DNA from: Gamarada debralockiae
Lineage: Eukaryota; Ascomycota; Leotiomycetes; Helotiales; Hyphodiscaceae
Direction of reading: 5' to 3'
NCBI GenBank assembly: GCA_002803225.1
Contig: NXFV01001959.1
Span: 210,000 to 273,999 of the forward strand
DNA: 64,000 nt
This document shows positions 1-11,320 of this stretch, piece by piece. Made by a program: the position numbers and the translations under genes. The notes beneath the pieces were generated by a model. The model did not search any database, was not told the origin of the DNA, and saw only the letters and a program-made list of their open reading frames with translations. Within the stretch, counting starts at the first letter, position 1; each line of letters begins with the position of its first letter.

Positions 1-445
1 AGGATTTTCAGCACTATATTACATTACTTAAGATAAGTGGATTATTATATCATACAATAAATATTAGTAATATATAATATATTGATTTTACGCCTTACAC
101 GTGATAAAGGCATTACGTGTAGCTGTAAATCGTGACTTTAATTTTACTTAGGAATTTTAAGTACTAAAGAATATACAAATTCTAATAAGTAAACATATTA
201 CACTTTAATATATCTTTTAAGTCTATGAAATCCTATAAAACAGTATCGATTTTAGCTACTACTTGCCTACTTTACGTCTTTCACATGATATTCACCTGAT
301 CTTCTTAATAAGGAATAGAGTATTATATAATAATATTGCCGGTGCAGATGCCCTCAAACTATATTATATTAGATCTTCAACCCTGAAACCATATTATATT
401 ATTTACCAACAGTCTGAAGTCTTTGGTTATTATATTTATTAATTC
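1..445. other. AT-rich gene-free DNA
   Basis: The stretch is strongly AT-rich with runs of TATTATAT, and I see no coding signal. A loosely repeated unit (CCCTNAAAC-NATATTATATTA) occurs twice near 350-405. It has the look of a RIP-mutated repeat next to the decayed gene that follows. No element type can be named. Confidence 0.6.
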
Positions 446-1012
446 ATGTCGAACAATTCCGCTGAGAATCCAGAAGATTATTTAAACCAAGATGTGTTGA
501 AGTCTACCTTCGCTATCTCCGGGGAACCTGGAAATTTCACATACAACCCAGGTTAGGAGCGCATTCCTGAGAACTAGTACAGGCGCGCGATTGGGGATGA
601 ATACACAATTCTTTTCCTTGAGACTAACACCCTTTACTTGTATGTTCAGACGGAATATTCTGTGTACTTTACTAACGGTTCGCAGTGCATTATAATACCC
701 CAACGTTCTCACCATTAGTGGCGACACTGGCAAAATCAACACCTTCACACCTCTCAACTTCGACGATCTAACTGTTGCTTGTTCAACGTCACCACCCTCC
801 CCGAAGATAACAACCTCGCTTGCTTCGTCTACCAAGCTGCATCTCTCGCGGCTCCGGATATTTTGAAGGGGTTATACGCAGATATCACCAAGTTATTGGC
901 AATGTTGAACAATGCCACAAACAATGCGCTGGCTGGTCTTTCACGTCCGCAGCTGGCATCGATTGATGCTTATCAGTTTGGGAAGTACCCAGGGTACCAA
1001 CTGCAACTGTAA
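446..1012 (+). pseudogene. Decayed chloroperoxidase-like (heme-thiolate peroxidase, peroxidase family 2) gene
   Basis: An ATG at 446 opens a reading frame whose middle part matches the fungal chloroperoxidase-like signature G-H/Q-E-R-I-P-E-N-W-Y-R-R-A. Two positions of that signature, Q and W, are TAG stops here. After a frame change the sequence resumes as a segment with NNLACFVYQAASLAAPDILKG and ends in a PQLASID...FGKYPGY tail, typical of the family C-terminus, with a stop at 1010-1012. These enzymes are secreted heme-thiolate peroxidases or peroxygenases. The N-terminal heme-cysteine region is not recognisable, so the copy is also truncated. CAG-to-TAG and TGG-to-TAG are the changes expected from RIP-type C-to-T mutation. 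Confidence 0.7.
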
Positions 1013-1232
1013 TAGTAGATATTTGCACTTGCAAATGCTGGGGGAAAAGGGTCTTTATCCAGCATCTTTGGATTGGTTTTACATATATGAGATATCACTA
1101 GCGTGGTGCAGAAAAAAATGCAGATTACGACATGCCAATAATGAACGAGCCACAAGCTGCCAGACGGGATTTCAAAATGCCAAATGAAGGTACAATTCCA
1201 CTACATGCCTGTGACAACGTCAATGAATTCAT

Positions 1233-3433
1233 CTAAGAGTCCTTGCTGAATCCCTTGGCAACGAGATTGAACAAGTGACCTCTCTCGACATGCTCCTTGA
1301 CAGCGTTAAGCTTCTCATGGAAGTCCCCGCTATTGGTCGCCTTGCCGTTTGTTTCGTTCCCCAGTTTGGCACTATCTAAAGTCTGCATGATATCTTTCAC
1401 AGCCACATCCTCCTCGCCATCGGCAACTGGGCCTCCACTAATTTGCGCTTTTCCAGTGATATCGCCTCCTACAACAATTCCAGGAATCTCTTCATCTTTG
1501 GCATCGACAATGGCTATAGCCTCGGTCTCCTTCTCAAGCCACTCAGCCAAATGCTTGTCAATTCTGCTGAAGGTGTCATATGTCTGATACCGGACTTCCT
1601 TCACAGCCGTGGCCAAGTCAACGGCCACGTTGTAGACGAAGTTCTTCTGCTGCCCTTCCTGTCTGCCGAGAACATCCCAGAATTCTCTCGGCTGCACGAA
1701 ATCGGCATCGGTCGTCGTAGTCTCAAAATCAATGACCGTCCCAATCCACTCTTCGTGATCAGCTCGTTGCTCGTATTGAGCTGCTTTGACGATTGGTGGG
1801 GCGAAATCACTTGGGAGATAGTTGGGCAAAGCTTCAAAGTTCATGATGTTGTTTGCTCCGTCACGCTTGGTTGGATTATAAGAGTAGAAGGGGCGGTTGA
1901 TAGGGAGTTGGTCATTATTGACTCCAAGGTGATAACGCTGAGTGTCTCCATATGCGAAGAGACGGATCTGGAGAATGGGGTCTGGCGAGATACTCCAGCC
2001 AGGCACAATGTGGGTGGGATTGAATGCGACTTGCTCTACTTCCGAGAAGTAGTTGACTACATTCTCATTGAGAGTGATCTTCCCGAAAGGAATGAGAGGG
2101 TAATCCTTCTGCGATACGGTCCTGGTAGCGTCAAAGATATTGGTGTGGTATATTTCCGCTTCAAGTGGGTCGATGACTTGGGCATAGACAGTCCAGGATG
2201 GGAAGTTTCCTTTCTCAATTGCCTCGTACAAGTCCTTGGTAGTGTAGTCGGGATCCTGGCCGCTGATGATAGTTGCCTCTTGCTGGGTGAGGTTCCTGAC
2301 ACCTTGATCTGTCTTAAGATGTATTTGACATACTTGAATGATCCATCCTAACACGTCGTTAGTCATTTTTTGCAACTTCGCTCGTATTCTAATGAGTAAA
2401 TACCGGCTTGGTAAACTTGTAAGTATTGATACCAAAGATGTCGGCATATCTGTACGACACCGGAGTGCCACGATCGCTGAAGAGCATCATGATAGCATGA
2501 TAGCCTTCCGGGTTGTGGTTGAAGTAGCTGTACTGCGTTAATCAAGAGTTTCACAAGGAGGTAACAAACCATACTCCCAGAACATGTTTGCATCCTTCAA
2601 GTTGGTCTGTGGATTACCCTTCTGAGCGTGGACGAGAGATGGAAACTTTGCTGGATCTCTGATGAAGAACACCGGCTGTGAAAATTAGCTTTAGCATCAT
2701 TTTCCCTTTAAAAGTTTACTTACGGTGCTGAAGAAGACCCAGTCCAAATTTCCTTTTTCGGTGTAGAGTTTGAAAGCAAACCCGCGTGAGTCGCGGACGC
2801 TGTCAGCTGAGCCTCTCTCTCCTGCCACAGTGGAGAATCGTGTAAAAAGCTTCGTCTTCTTCCCAACTTGATTCAGGAATGCAGCACTTGTAATATCGCT
2901 GATATCATGAGTGACTTCGAACTCGCCAAACGCGCCTGCACCCTTGGCGTGGACAAGACTACAAATGATCAATAATAGGAAAACTTCATAAAGATGTTCT
3001 TCCATACCGCTCGGGAATTCTTTCATGGGTGATATGCGAGATGACTTCCAGTAGATTGATATCTTGAATCAAAGCCGTAGACCGCAGCTGCTTTCCAATT
3101 CTCTGAGATGCATTCGGATTAATGATGGGACATCCTAATTGTGTCAGCGTGTCTTCTATGGGATCTATCATGGACCGTTTCTTACCATTCGAGAAAGTAT
3201 AGTATTCTTCTCCCTTAGGCGGCCTGGATCCAGGTGGGGGGTTGAGCCCAGGAGGAAGAGCTCCACCGTTCATGAAGGAGCTTGAAATTTATTAGTTTCT
3301 TTGAATTCATGTCCATATTATTGCGGCTTATCTTTCATCTCAACGCCGTTGCTTGACTTTTGCGCAGTCTGTAGGCTGTTAGTCTGAGGGAAAAAATATA
3401 CACAACCTTGGAACATACCTGGTCAACAGCCAT
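1233..3433 (-). CDS. Catalase (heme, clade of fungal monofunctional catalases), probably inactivated
   Basis: Eight exons are supported: 3433-3419, 3368-3325, 3280-3186, 3134-3008, 2958-2724, 2675-2575, 2527-2404 and 2347-1233 (about 618 codons). The second intron uses a GC donor. Family marks in order are [17 protein letters not shown], the distal-His region ([16 protein letters not shown]), [55 protein letters not shown], and the proximal heme-Tyr motif RLFAYGDT. Two things are wrong. The distal Asn motif (usually NNTPVFF) reads FSTPVFF. In the last exon one base is missing near 2327, between D-G-S-F-K-Y-V and Q-I-H-L-K, which breaks the frame. A cryptic AAG acceptor near 2313 could restore frame by skipping 12 residues. 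Catalases remove H2O2; this copy may be inactive or changed in function. Confidence 0.85.
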
Positions 3434-4612
3434 GATCTCTTTCAATTGAGAGTTAACAGGAAATAAATAAGAAATATGATGTCTATGCGTTGGATATTTG
3501 TGGATAGTTGAAGGTTTGTGCCAAGACTGGAATATTGCGGAGATATATCACTGCTTTTATTCTAGACAAAAGGAAAGAGAGCCTCTAGCCTTGTCGTATA
3601 TCCTCTCAGCTGAGACTCAGACTCGTAAAATACGACCAATGGAATACCGCTTATCTGAGTCAAAGGGGGGAGCATTGACCATGAATGCGATTCGTACTCA
3701 GAGAGCCCGATACCTTATCTCAACGAAGGCAATCTGTTCGGGTTAACGCAGTGAAAACACAACCATTCAAATCTGTCCAATTTCAAATTTCCATTGGGTC
3801 GTAATTTTGGTACCTCGAAAGAACCTTGTCAACCCATTATCTAAGACGAGGCTGAGTGTATTCGTAAAACCATGTGCCAATTTTCGGATTCTTACACTTG
3901 CAGGCATGATACGCAAAAATTACGCTGATTGGGTTGTCTAAGACATCAGATTGCGTAATTTTACGAGCATGATATGATGCAGCTGTATGACTTTGATCCT
4001 CAGTTGAGATCCTGACCACAATGTGAATTTCATCTTGGAATCCTCTACTCCCTCCTCATATCCTGCGGCAACTTCACCCGCGTCCTCATCCTCTCCACAG
4101 CCTCCAACTCTGCGCCGCGGCTGATGCTTCATAAATTATAACAGCTACGACAGATATTTCGAGGGCCTCGGCAGAGAACTTGTGAGGAACATACCAACTG
4201 ACCCAGAGCAATACAAAGATACTCCGAATTCCTTCTAAGTGAACACTCTAACTGACTCTATACCTTTGGTAGAATGATTCGAGAGCAAACGCGCCTTCTA
4301 CGCAGAGTTAACGGCAGAGCTCAAGACCAAAGTCCTGACTGTCCTTGAAGAGAGCATGGGAGACCTGGAGACCGAATCCACCCTCTTTCGCACTTCTCCT
4401 CTGACCTCCTTGCGAGTAGAGAAGCCAGTCCGCATGGGTATCCGATATAAATTACATATTTCGATATCCGGGTTCTTGTCCTGGCCTCAAACTGGCTCTA
4501 AATAACAGTAAAAAAATACTCCCGCTTCGAACCAAAAATAAAAAATTGATCTACGCTCGCTATACTAGTAGCTCCACTTCCAAACCGTTTGAATTCTCAA
4601 GATCCAGTGGAT
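3434..4612. other. Intergenic region, upstream of catalase, with a possible gene relic
   Basis: The first few hundred bases would hold the catalase promoter. From about 4276 to 4502 on the plus strand one frame stays open and reads like a protein (FESKRAFYAELTAELKTKV...), preceded by stretches such as YFEGLGRELVRNIPTDPEQY that are broken by stops. I do not recognise the family. It may be a decayed gene. Confidence 0.3.
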
Positions 4613-5074
4613 TTAGATGTCGTTGAACCTTCCGTGTTCGTTACAGAACCAGGTAGCATCGAAAATTGAGAGGCTTGATCTCTCTCTTGAAAGCCCTTTC
4701 CAGGAGTCTTTGAATGTCCAATCTGCGATTATGGCACAATAGCAATCTATGGGCACTTCGAAGTTGAAGTCCATCACACAAGGTAGTTCTACGTGGGAAT
4801 CTTTCAGCCGTCTCTGTAAAATATCGACATTTTGGGAAGTTGTGATGGATACTGGAGCATCTGTGAGGTCTAGTTGACTGACGTTCCTTGTTAGAGTTCC
4901 CGACGGCCACCGCACTCTTTTGGCTACATCATACAGCTGCATGTATCCTTTCGCCGCACCACTATGCTTGTTCCGATAAGAATAGGTGTCAGCGTCGATG
5001 AACTCCTCGTCGGCGTTGGAATCGATTCGAGCCACCGGATGAATGCGTGAAGGAAACGTCAAAGATAAGCCCAT
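4613..5074 (-). CDS. Unrecognised 153-aa ORF
   Basis: This is a single open frame starting MGLSLTFPSRIHPVARID and ending ATWFCNEHGRFNDI. It has no signal peptide and no membrane segment, and the composition is ordinary for a soluble protein (several W, C and D residues). I recognise no domain. It stands alone between the relic at 4276-4502 and the LOR-like gene. It could be an exon of a longer decayed gene or chance; conservation in another fungus would decide. Confidence 0.25.
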   Translation of the reverse strand: MGLSLTFPSRIHPVARIDSNADEEFIDADTYSYRNKHSGAAKGYMQLYDVAKRVRWPSGTLTRNVSQLDLTDAPVSITTSQNVDILQRRLKDSHVELPCVMDFNFEVPIDCYCAIIADWTFKDSWKGLSRERSSLSIFDATWFCNEHGRFNDI

Positions 5075-5525
5075 TCAAAATCTACTTGGACGCCACAATT
5101 GACCCAGCTCCAATACGGTGATATGGCTTGCTTTTTCTTCTGTCGTTTAATATCTTGCCTCCCATCATGTTAGATCTCTCCACAACAGAGCTCTGTGCAA
5201 TAAATCTTCGACCCATAGCCCAGCGAGGAAGGTTCCCCAAACCAATTCTGCGAAACGCGCTGCTAGGCCCAGAATTGTAGTGAGCAAATTAACACAACTT
5301 TTGCCCGATGCTGACTTGTTTAAACCATTCTAGGGTACTAATACGAAACCCATACGAAGCGGCGTGACTTTAGCCCGAAGTCTGCGACCCAACACAATGA
5401 AATATAGACACAAATGACGATAAATCAGATGGAAAGCCAAAACTTTTTACACGGCTCTTGGTCACCCATAACTCTGTTCTAGAAGTCCAATATCCATCCC
5501 ACATACATCAGTTGAACACTCAACT

Positions 5526-6332
5526 ATGACCACCTCTCAAGACGAAAAAGAACATCCACCCGACTACGATCTCGGAACATACGAACCCCTCTCTCGCACC
5601 TCCTCCCAAAGTGCAGCCTCGCTATCCACACCAATCGCCACACATTCCTTTCATCCAGCCCGCTCCCTCTTCATTCACGCACACGGAATCGGCTGGCTGC
5701 GCATCCCGGGTCCCAGTACCGAAACCTCCATTCCCATTACGGATGAGGCTACGGGCAAGACGGTATATACGTCCATGCGCAAGAGCAAATGGGCATCTGA
5801 GTGGGAGTTGAAGAACGAAGCAGGCAAGGTGCTAGGGCGGGTGAATGGGGATCGGTTTAGCAACATAGTATTGCGGGAGATACAAATGGAGTTGATTGGG
5901 AAAGGCGGAGGGATTGAAGCCGTCAAGATGAAACGGAAGGCGCTTATGACCAGGAAGTGTGTGTTTGAGTATGGAGGATGGGTTTGGATGTGGAGGTATG
6001 GAAGGCGGGAGGAGGGAGCGGATATGAATGGGCATACGTTGTTGGTCTGTGAGAGGAGGGGCAGTGGGGGCGCGGGAGGAGAAGGGTGGGGGCAGAGTGT
6101 AAAGGTGGCGCAGTTGGTAAGGGATAAGGAGATGGATGAAAAGGGGGGTGCAAAGAGTACGGCGGCAGGGAGGGGTGGGAGGTTGGATATTGTAGAAGGT
6201 GTGACTCAGGGTGGTGAGGTGATGGAGGTGTTGGTGATAATAAGTTGTTTAGTGATGTTAAAGAAGGAGATGGACAGGAGGAGGAATACGACAGGTGCTG
6301 CCCTTTCTCCACCTGGAAGTGCATTGTCTTAA
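5526..6332 (+). CDS. Tubby C-terminal-like / LURP-one-related (LOR) domain protein
   Basis: This is a one-exon gene of 268 aa. An N-terminal tail rich in S, T and P (about residues 1-45) is followed by a beta-rich core with the pattern typical of LOR/tubby-like fungal proteins: a hydrophobic strand (RSLFIHAHGIGWLRIP), a G-K-T-V-Y-T strand, S-x-W-x-S-x-W-E-L, G-R-V-N-G-D-R-F, and F-E-Y-G-G-W-V-W-M-W-R-Y. A G-rich loop (residues 175-190) and a hydrophobic stretch, VMEVLVIISCLVMLKKE, come near the end. The last feature is common in fungal members, where the domain finishes with a buried hydrophobic helix. The biochemical role of fungal members is unknown. The gene looks intact. Confidence 0.65.
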   Translation: MTTSQDEKEHPPDYDLGTYEPLSRTSSQSAASLSTPIATHSFHPARSLFIHAHGIGWLRIPGPSTETSIPITDEATGKTVYTSMRKSKWASEWELKNEAGKVLGRVNGDRFSNIVLREIQMELIGKGGGIEAVKMKRKALMTRKCVFEYGGWVWMWRYGRREEGADMNGHTLLVCERRGSGGAGGEGWGQSVKVAQLVRDKEMDEKGGAKSTAAGRGGRLDIVEGVTQGGEVMEVLVIISCLVMLKKEMDRRRNTTGAALSPPGSALS

Positions 6333-6917
6333 CGTAGTACTTATGAATATCACTTGTTAAGGATGGACTAGGGATTTTCTGCCATTAACTCTGCTGTATA
6401 TTCCAGCGACCATTACTGGTATAAAGTACTATCTACTCTTTCAGCTGGCTATCCGTTTGTGGTAAGGTGATCACCATATAATATTTATTCATAAATATTT
6501 CTATAGTAGTCGTTAGTATTCACCACTACTATAGAGTTATGATTACTATTATAATAGTTGTCAATTCCTATAGTATTCATCAATTTTATTACTATTATAT
6601 ACTATCTGGTTGTTCCAGACAAGGTACCTTACTTATATAGGTCTTTGTATACAAATAAAAGTACCTCATCTGTTACTATCAATACTATTACGATTTCTTT
6701 TACTATATTACTTTATTTTAATCAATTAATATTTTAAATCCTTACTAGTAGAATTAATCAGTCAGCATAAAGTCTCGGTCAAGGATTTAGTGCTGTAATT
6801 CGGTGTTATAGCAAGTTAGCAACTAGAGTATCGGACAGCTATCATCCTTTACCTCTATATAAGAAGAGAGCTCTCTTTAAATGATTTGCTCTTCAAACAC
6901 TCAATTGTCTCTTTATT
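6333..6917. repeat. AT-rich repeat-like block
   Basis: From about 6460 to 6760 the DNA is very AT-rich, with small inverted pieces such as CTATAGTAGT/ACTACTATAG and many TATTACTAT units. There is no gene. It borders the retroelement-like ORF relic at 6918 and probably belongs to the same decayed element. The first 100 bases after the LOR gene should contain its 3' end. Confidence 0.45.
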
Positions 6918-7240
6918 ATGGCCTCCTCTATAGTATATGACGCGCCCTTGGGTTACGGAACGTTTGATGCTACAGACTTAACACAGTCACTTGCTAGAGC
7001 ATTTTATCTCCTTAATTTACCCCTTGACGGCGTAGAACCTGACGGTATTAATCCCTTTCCTGAGGAGCTCGTGGAAGAGTAGAATGCGTATTAGAAGACA
7101 AGCGCAAATCGCTCGGTTTTTGATATAAAGAAGAGAGCTGAGATGAGAGAGATCTTGAGGTACCTTAATACCCGACTTCGAGACCTTTTTAACTTAGACC
7201 TATAAAGCCTTAAGAGAGGGATATACTAACAAGATTAAAT
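6918..7240 (+). mobile_element. Decayed transposable-element ORF
   Basis: An ATG at 6918 opens 54 codons (MASSIVYDAPLGYGTFDATD...) to TAG at 7080. The same frame then continues as protein-like sequence (KTSANRSVFDIKKRAEMREI) broken by TAG and TAA codons at places where Q or W would fit. This pattern, with AT-rich DNA on one side and GC-normal repeat-like DNA on the other, fits a RIP-damaged gag-like or unknown ORF of an LTR or other element. I cannot name the family. Confidence 0.4.
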
Positions 7241-8276
7241 AACCTTCAAAATTGGACTAAAGCTGTGACGAAACTGGGGGGAATAGCTTTCGCTGCTGCG
7301 TCAGCCAGCCAAAAAGGCACAAGAATTGACCGAAGGGCGATTCACTATTCTACTATATAAGAGTAAGAAACCTGAGCCGACCCTAGCTGCCCCCAGGGTC
7401 CTCAAATCACCCCCTCGTACAAAGGGCTCGTCCCGAGCTCAAATTTTCAAAGGCTCTGGCATGACATGACTCAGGCAACAAGGCTTATATAGTTAACTAT
7501 AAAGTAACTGATCTACAGGTTCAGGGACCTATAACTACGTGCACGCCAGTTCAGGGAGATATAACGGCAGGGACAGCCCTCTCCTCGCGCGGCTTAAACA
7601 CACAACTAGAGTGCGTGCGAACGGGTAAGGCCCTAACAGCCCACGATCCAGAATTGGGAACTTTTTAGCTCTCGGGTCATCGCCTGAACGTTCAGGCCTG
7701 ATTACCCTTCGCTAAGCAACCCAACCCAAAAAACCAGGAAAGACGAAAATACAGGCTATACCAGATTAGGCAATTCCAACCAACAGAATGTAGCACAGAT
7801 CATTATTCTAGCGGAGATAATCGGCTAGCATTTGTAGCTGGTAGAAAAAACACGGCCAAACAGTAAGGTTTCAAGGTACATTTTGGGAGGGGGCATTGTG
7901 TAGCGACGTGACAGGGAAATGCGTAGGCATGACTGAGGGGTCTTTTCGTGGAGCCACGTGATCGCGTCCTCCACGTTTGCATCAATAGTAAGGGAAGGCT
8001 GCAAATATGACTAGACTCATGACAATTGTAATCCTTTTTTTGATAATCAATAAATATATTACAACTATCAAAAGACGGAAAAAATAACAGTCAATGGTAG
8101 TAATGACATAACCAATTTAAATACTAAGTGTCACAAATTCAGCCATCTAACTACCAACGTCGTCTGAATCATGAAATACGGTATAACGATGCCATACTTC
8201 CATGAATACAATATTTCGAGGCAAAAGAAGAGTCTGTGTGGCTTTCTTCACCAATCAATGAGACCATAATCACGGC
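7241..8276. repeat. Gene-free repeat-like DNA with short repeats and a 16-bp palindrome
   Basis: I see no gene here. Near 7515-7575 a short unit (GGTTCAGGGACCTATAAC / AGTTCAGGGAGATATAAC) occurs twice. At 7682-7697 there is a perfect 16-bp palindrome, GCCTGAACGTTCAGGC. The stretch probably belongs to the decayed element that begins upstream. The last 250 bases before 8277 are the 3' flank of the TRI12-like transporter gene. Confidence 0.4.
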
Positions 8277-10253
8277 TTAAGCTGCAACGCCTTCAACCTG
8301 CTTATCATGAGGCGGGAACCGCTTCCCAGACAGAACATCCCTCTCTTGATGCACAGCAACATGATTATTCAACAAATGGCTTGGGTCCTTCACAAACCAA
8401 GCCGCTACCAGGCCTATTATGCCAAACGGTATAGTCGAAAGGAACACTCTCCGGAAAGCATACGCATAGGCGTCCTTAAAGGCCTGTGATGTCGCTGCAA
8501 TCACAGCGGAAGTGGCGCCCGGGACCTTCGCAAAAGCTTCAGGGACACCAACCGCATTCTCGACCACGGCAGGGATCAGGGCGCCAAGCTCGGAGGGTGA
8601 GAATCCGTTAGCGATAGCCGCTTCTGATATGCGCGGGCCTAGTTGCTTGTTGACGACAGAGTTGAGGATGGTCGAGAAAACGGCGTTACCGACGCTGCCG
8701 CCCGCGCTGCGGAACGTGCCAATGAGGCCGGCTGATACGCCGAGTTCTTCTTGCGGGACGAATAGTCCCGAGGCTACGTACGCGAGGGTCGTGACCCAAG
8801 TGAAGCAGGATTGACCGAAAAGCTGGAAGGCCATCCAGGCGGCTTTGTGGTGTGGGACAACAGTGGCATAGCAGGCTGTAAAGACGGTTTGGATTATGAG
8901 CGCAACGATGATTTGTTGGCGGACGTGCTTGATCTTGTGAACAAGAGAGGGCAGGATCCAGCCGCCTAGGACACCGGACATATTCCCGGGGATTTGAGTA
9001 ATCCCAATTTGGACAGGGTCATTGGTGTACATGTAAAGCGTTGCTTGGGGTGCCAGTGTGGTTATGGCTTGCCAGATCATCCCAGCAATAAAGAGAATTA
9101 TGAGATGGACAGTAAACTCGCGGAACATGGCAAAGAGATGGAAGGGGAAGATTGGGTTTTTTGGAATGGTGAAATCGTAGAGGAAACAAGCAAAGAAGAT
9201 GAGAGCACCGATGGTGACCGTGGAGGCTACAAGGGATTTGGAGTAGGACGTCTTTCCAAGATAAGTCAAGCCCACTAGGAAAATAGTCAGTCCGGCAGCG
9301 AAAAGGCCCAGGCCAATGAAGTCTAGCTCCTTAAACTCTTGCCAGCGTGTCTTATCGTAGTCGTTGCGAGGACGAGATGGTGGAAAGTAGAAGATAGCCG
9401 TTCCAACTATGCAAATGCAGGAGTAGATGATGGCGATATAGTAACACCACCGCCAGGTGGCATGGAGGACTAGCTCATTCGCTATGAGTACGCTCAAGCA
9501 GGACCATGGGATATTGATGCAGAATTCAGTCCATCCGAGCCCAATGCCACTATTCATTAAGAAGGTATTTTTACCAAAAGGATGACTGGGAGCCTCACCG
9601 ATATTTATTGGGAAGTAACTCTGAAATGCCTGGGTATGATACGAAAATCACGCCAGCACCAAATCCAAGGATAGTAGATCCAGCTGCGACGGTGGTGGTT
9701 TTTTGTGCTGTGGCGCCAACAATCTTTTGAGAGAAAGTGGTCAACCGTCAAAGCCTAGACGAGTAGATGATTGTTCAAAAATAACGCGAGACTTACAGCG
9801 CCAATCAATGTGATCACTTGTCCAGAGATTAAGACATATCGCCGACCGAAGATGTCGCTAAAGCCGCCTGCAATAGAGAAAGAAACGGCTGATGCCACCG
9901 ACCAGCCGCCCGGAATCCACACGATATTTTCGGTGTCGCCAAGAGCATTGCCAATTTGGGCGAGAATCCCTGTTACGAGTACTAGGCCACAGGATATTGC
10001 CGCAACATAAGACAAACCCATGAACTGGGGAAAGGCGAATGTTAGCACGAAGGAATTTTGGTAAGTAAATTAAGAACTTAGAGCTCACAAATATAGCCAT
10101 AATGGTCGACGCCGACACCGTTTCGGGCGCGTCGTCTCCTTGTGTAGGAGCTAGAGCTTCATTTGGGTTACTTGGGCTCGAAACCTCCTCGCTCGGTTTG
10201 GTCTCGACCCTTTCTTCCTGGATTTTCTCGGAATTGTGGTTAATTTCAGCCAT
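8277..10253 (-). CDS. MFS transporter, TRI12-like (fungal DHA2/siderophore-trichothecene efflux type)
   Basis: Four exons (10253-10089, 10024-9797, 9723-9599, 9549-8277) give 596 aa with all phases matching. A hydrophilic N-terminus rich in E, S and P is followed by about 14 membrane segments. The MFS motif A is clear as GGFSDIFGRRYVLISG after the second helix. Later family marks include VWIPGGWSVASAVSFSIAG, SYPGISELLPNKYRGIGLGW and the long cytoplasmic loop YFPPSRPRNDYDKTRWQEFK typical of TRI12-type pumps. The family exports toxins, drugs or ferric siderophores by proton antiport at the plasma membrane; the substrate here is not known. It is divergent from the oxidoreductase at 11321 with a 1.07-kb shared upstream region. 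Confidence 0.9.
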
Positions 10254-11320
10254 ATTTGGAAATTGCTGAATCGGGATGAAAGGGCTTGATTGAGTGTTAA
10301 CACTTGTTAGAAAGGGCTGAGATTCTGTCAGAATCTTTTATATGCGAGAGAGTCGATTAAGGTTCATTGGTAATTATTTTTATGACAGGGATCAGTGTAG
10401 TCGGCCCATACGTTCGGCCCGCCCCAAATATTGTTTGTCTGTCGGCAGTTGGATTCGGACTATCTGGGCAAACTTTAACAGGCTCCTCCGCATTTAAAGC
10501 AATGCGCTCTTTCGTTTCTTCTATTAGCCACGTGATCCCTTGCCGCGACCTGAGCATTAGGAATGGCTCGACCAAAGAGCTAACTCAGGTTAGCCGGCAC
10601 CAAAAAGCTGGCATCTACTCCCTTACTTGCTCTCGATTTCTTAATCCGCGTTCTTACTGCAGAGGCATTAGGATCTAAGTTTTCCGGTGTCCCGCTGCTT
10701 CCACGCAACCCCGCATCCCCGCATCTCCGCATATAATCTCTTTGTCACGAAAGCAACTATATCTCCAGGCATAGGCTTCGATACTAGCTACTACTTCGCA
10801 TAGACGAGGATTCTAAGTTAAAGGGGAGGGAGGAAAAAAAGAAAAGAAAAGAAGAAAGAGAGCTAAAGAGAGAAAGTATATCTAGATCTCCAGCTTGCAC
10901 GTGATAGTTACGGACCAATGAATTCTATGGTCACGTGTGCGGTTTCGAAGGACTTCTATCAATTCTTTCAGAACCGCCACAAAATCGAAACTAACATCGA
11001 TTAAAAACGGAGGGTAGAAACACAGGTATTTCAAATTGCGAAATACTTCGCACAAGTATCTAGAATTCTAGAGACCCGGATAAAGGGATCCTGCGAGGGT
11101 TGAAATAAAGCAAATTCGTTGTGAAGTTGTTTACAAGAAGTATGAGATCGGGGGTCGGAATAACCTCGCTGGTGGTTTTCTAGTGTGAAGCGGGGTAGGG
11201 GATTGAGGCGAAGAAAAACATCCCGCTTCCACAACAGTGCGCTCTAACGGGTTGACTCTAGTACAGTATCGGCAGACTTAAACGTCTTCGACGCCTCTAG
11301 ATGGCTCAATTCTACTCGAA
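10254..11320. promoter_or_regulatory. Divergent upstream region with paired E-boxes and a polypurine tract
   Basis: This gap separates the minus-strand transporter start and the plus-strand oxidoreductase start. Two CACGTG palindromes lie at 10898-10903 and 10932-10937, 34 bp apart, with a third CACGTG near 10530. A G/A-only tract (GGGGAGGGAGGAAAAAAAG...) covers about 10821-10860. CACGTG is the core recognised by fungal bHLH regulators, but the motif is frequent in this window, so regulation is only inferred. No gene is seen. Confidence 0.35.

Noticed and set aside
1443..2351. 302-codon plus-strand frame antisense to catalase
   Set aside because: Shadow of the last catalase exon; no independent signature.
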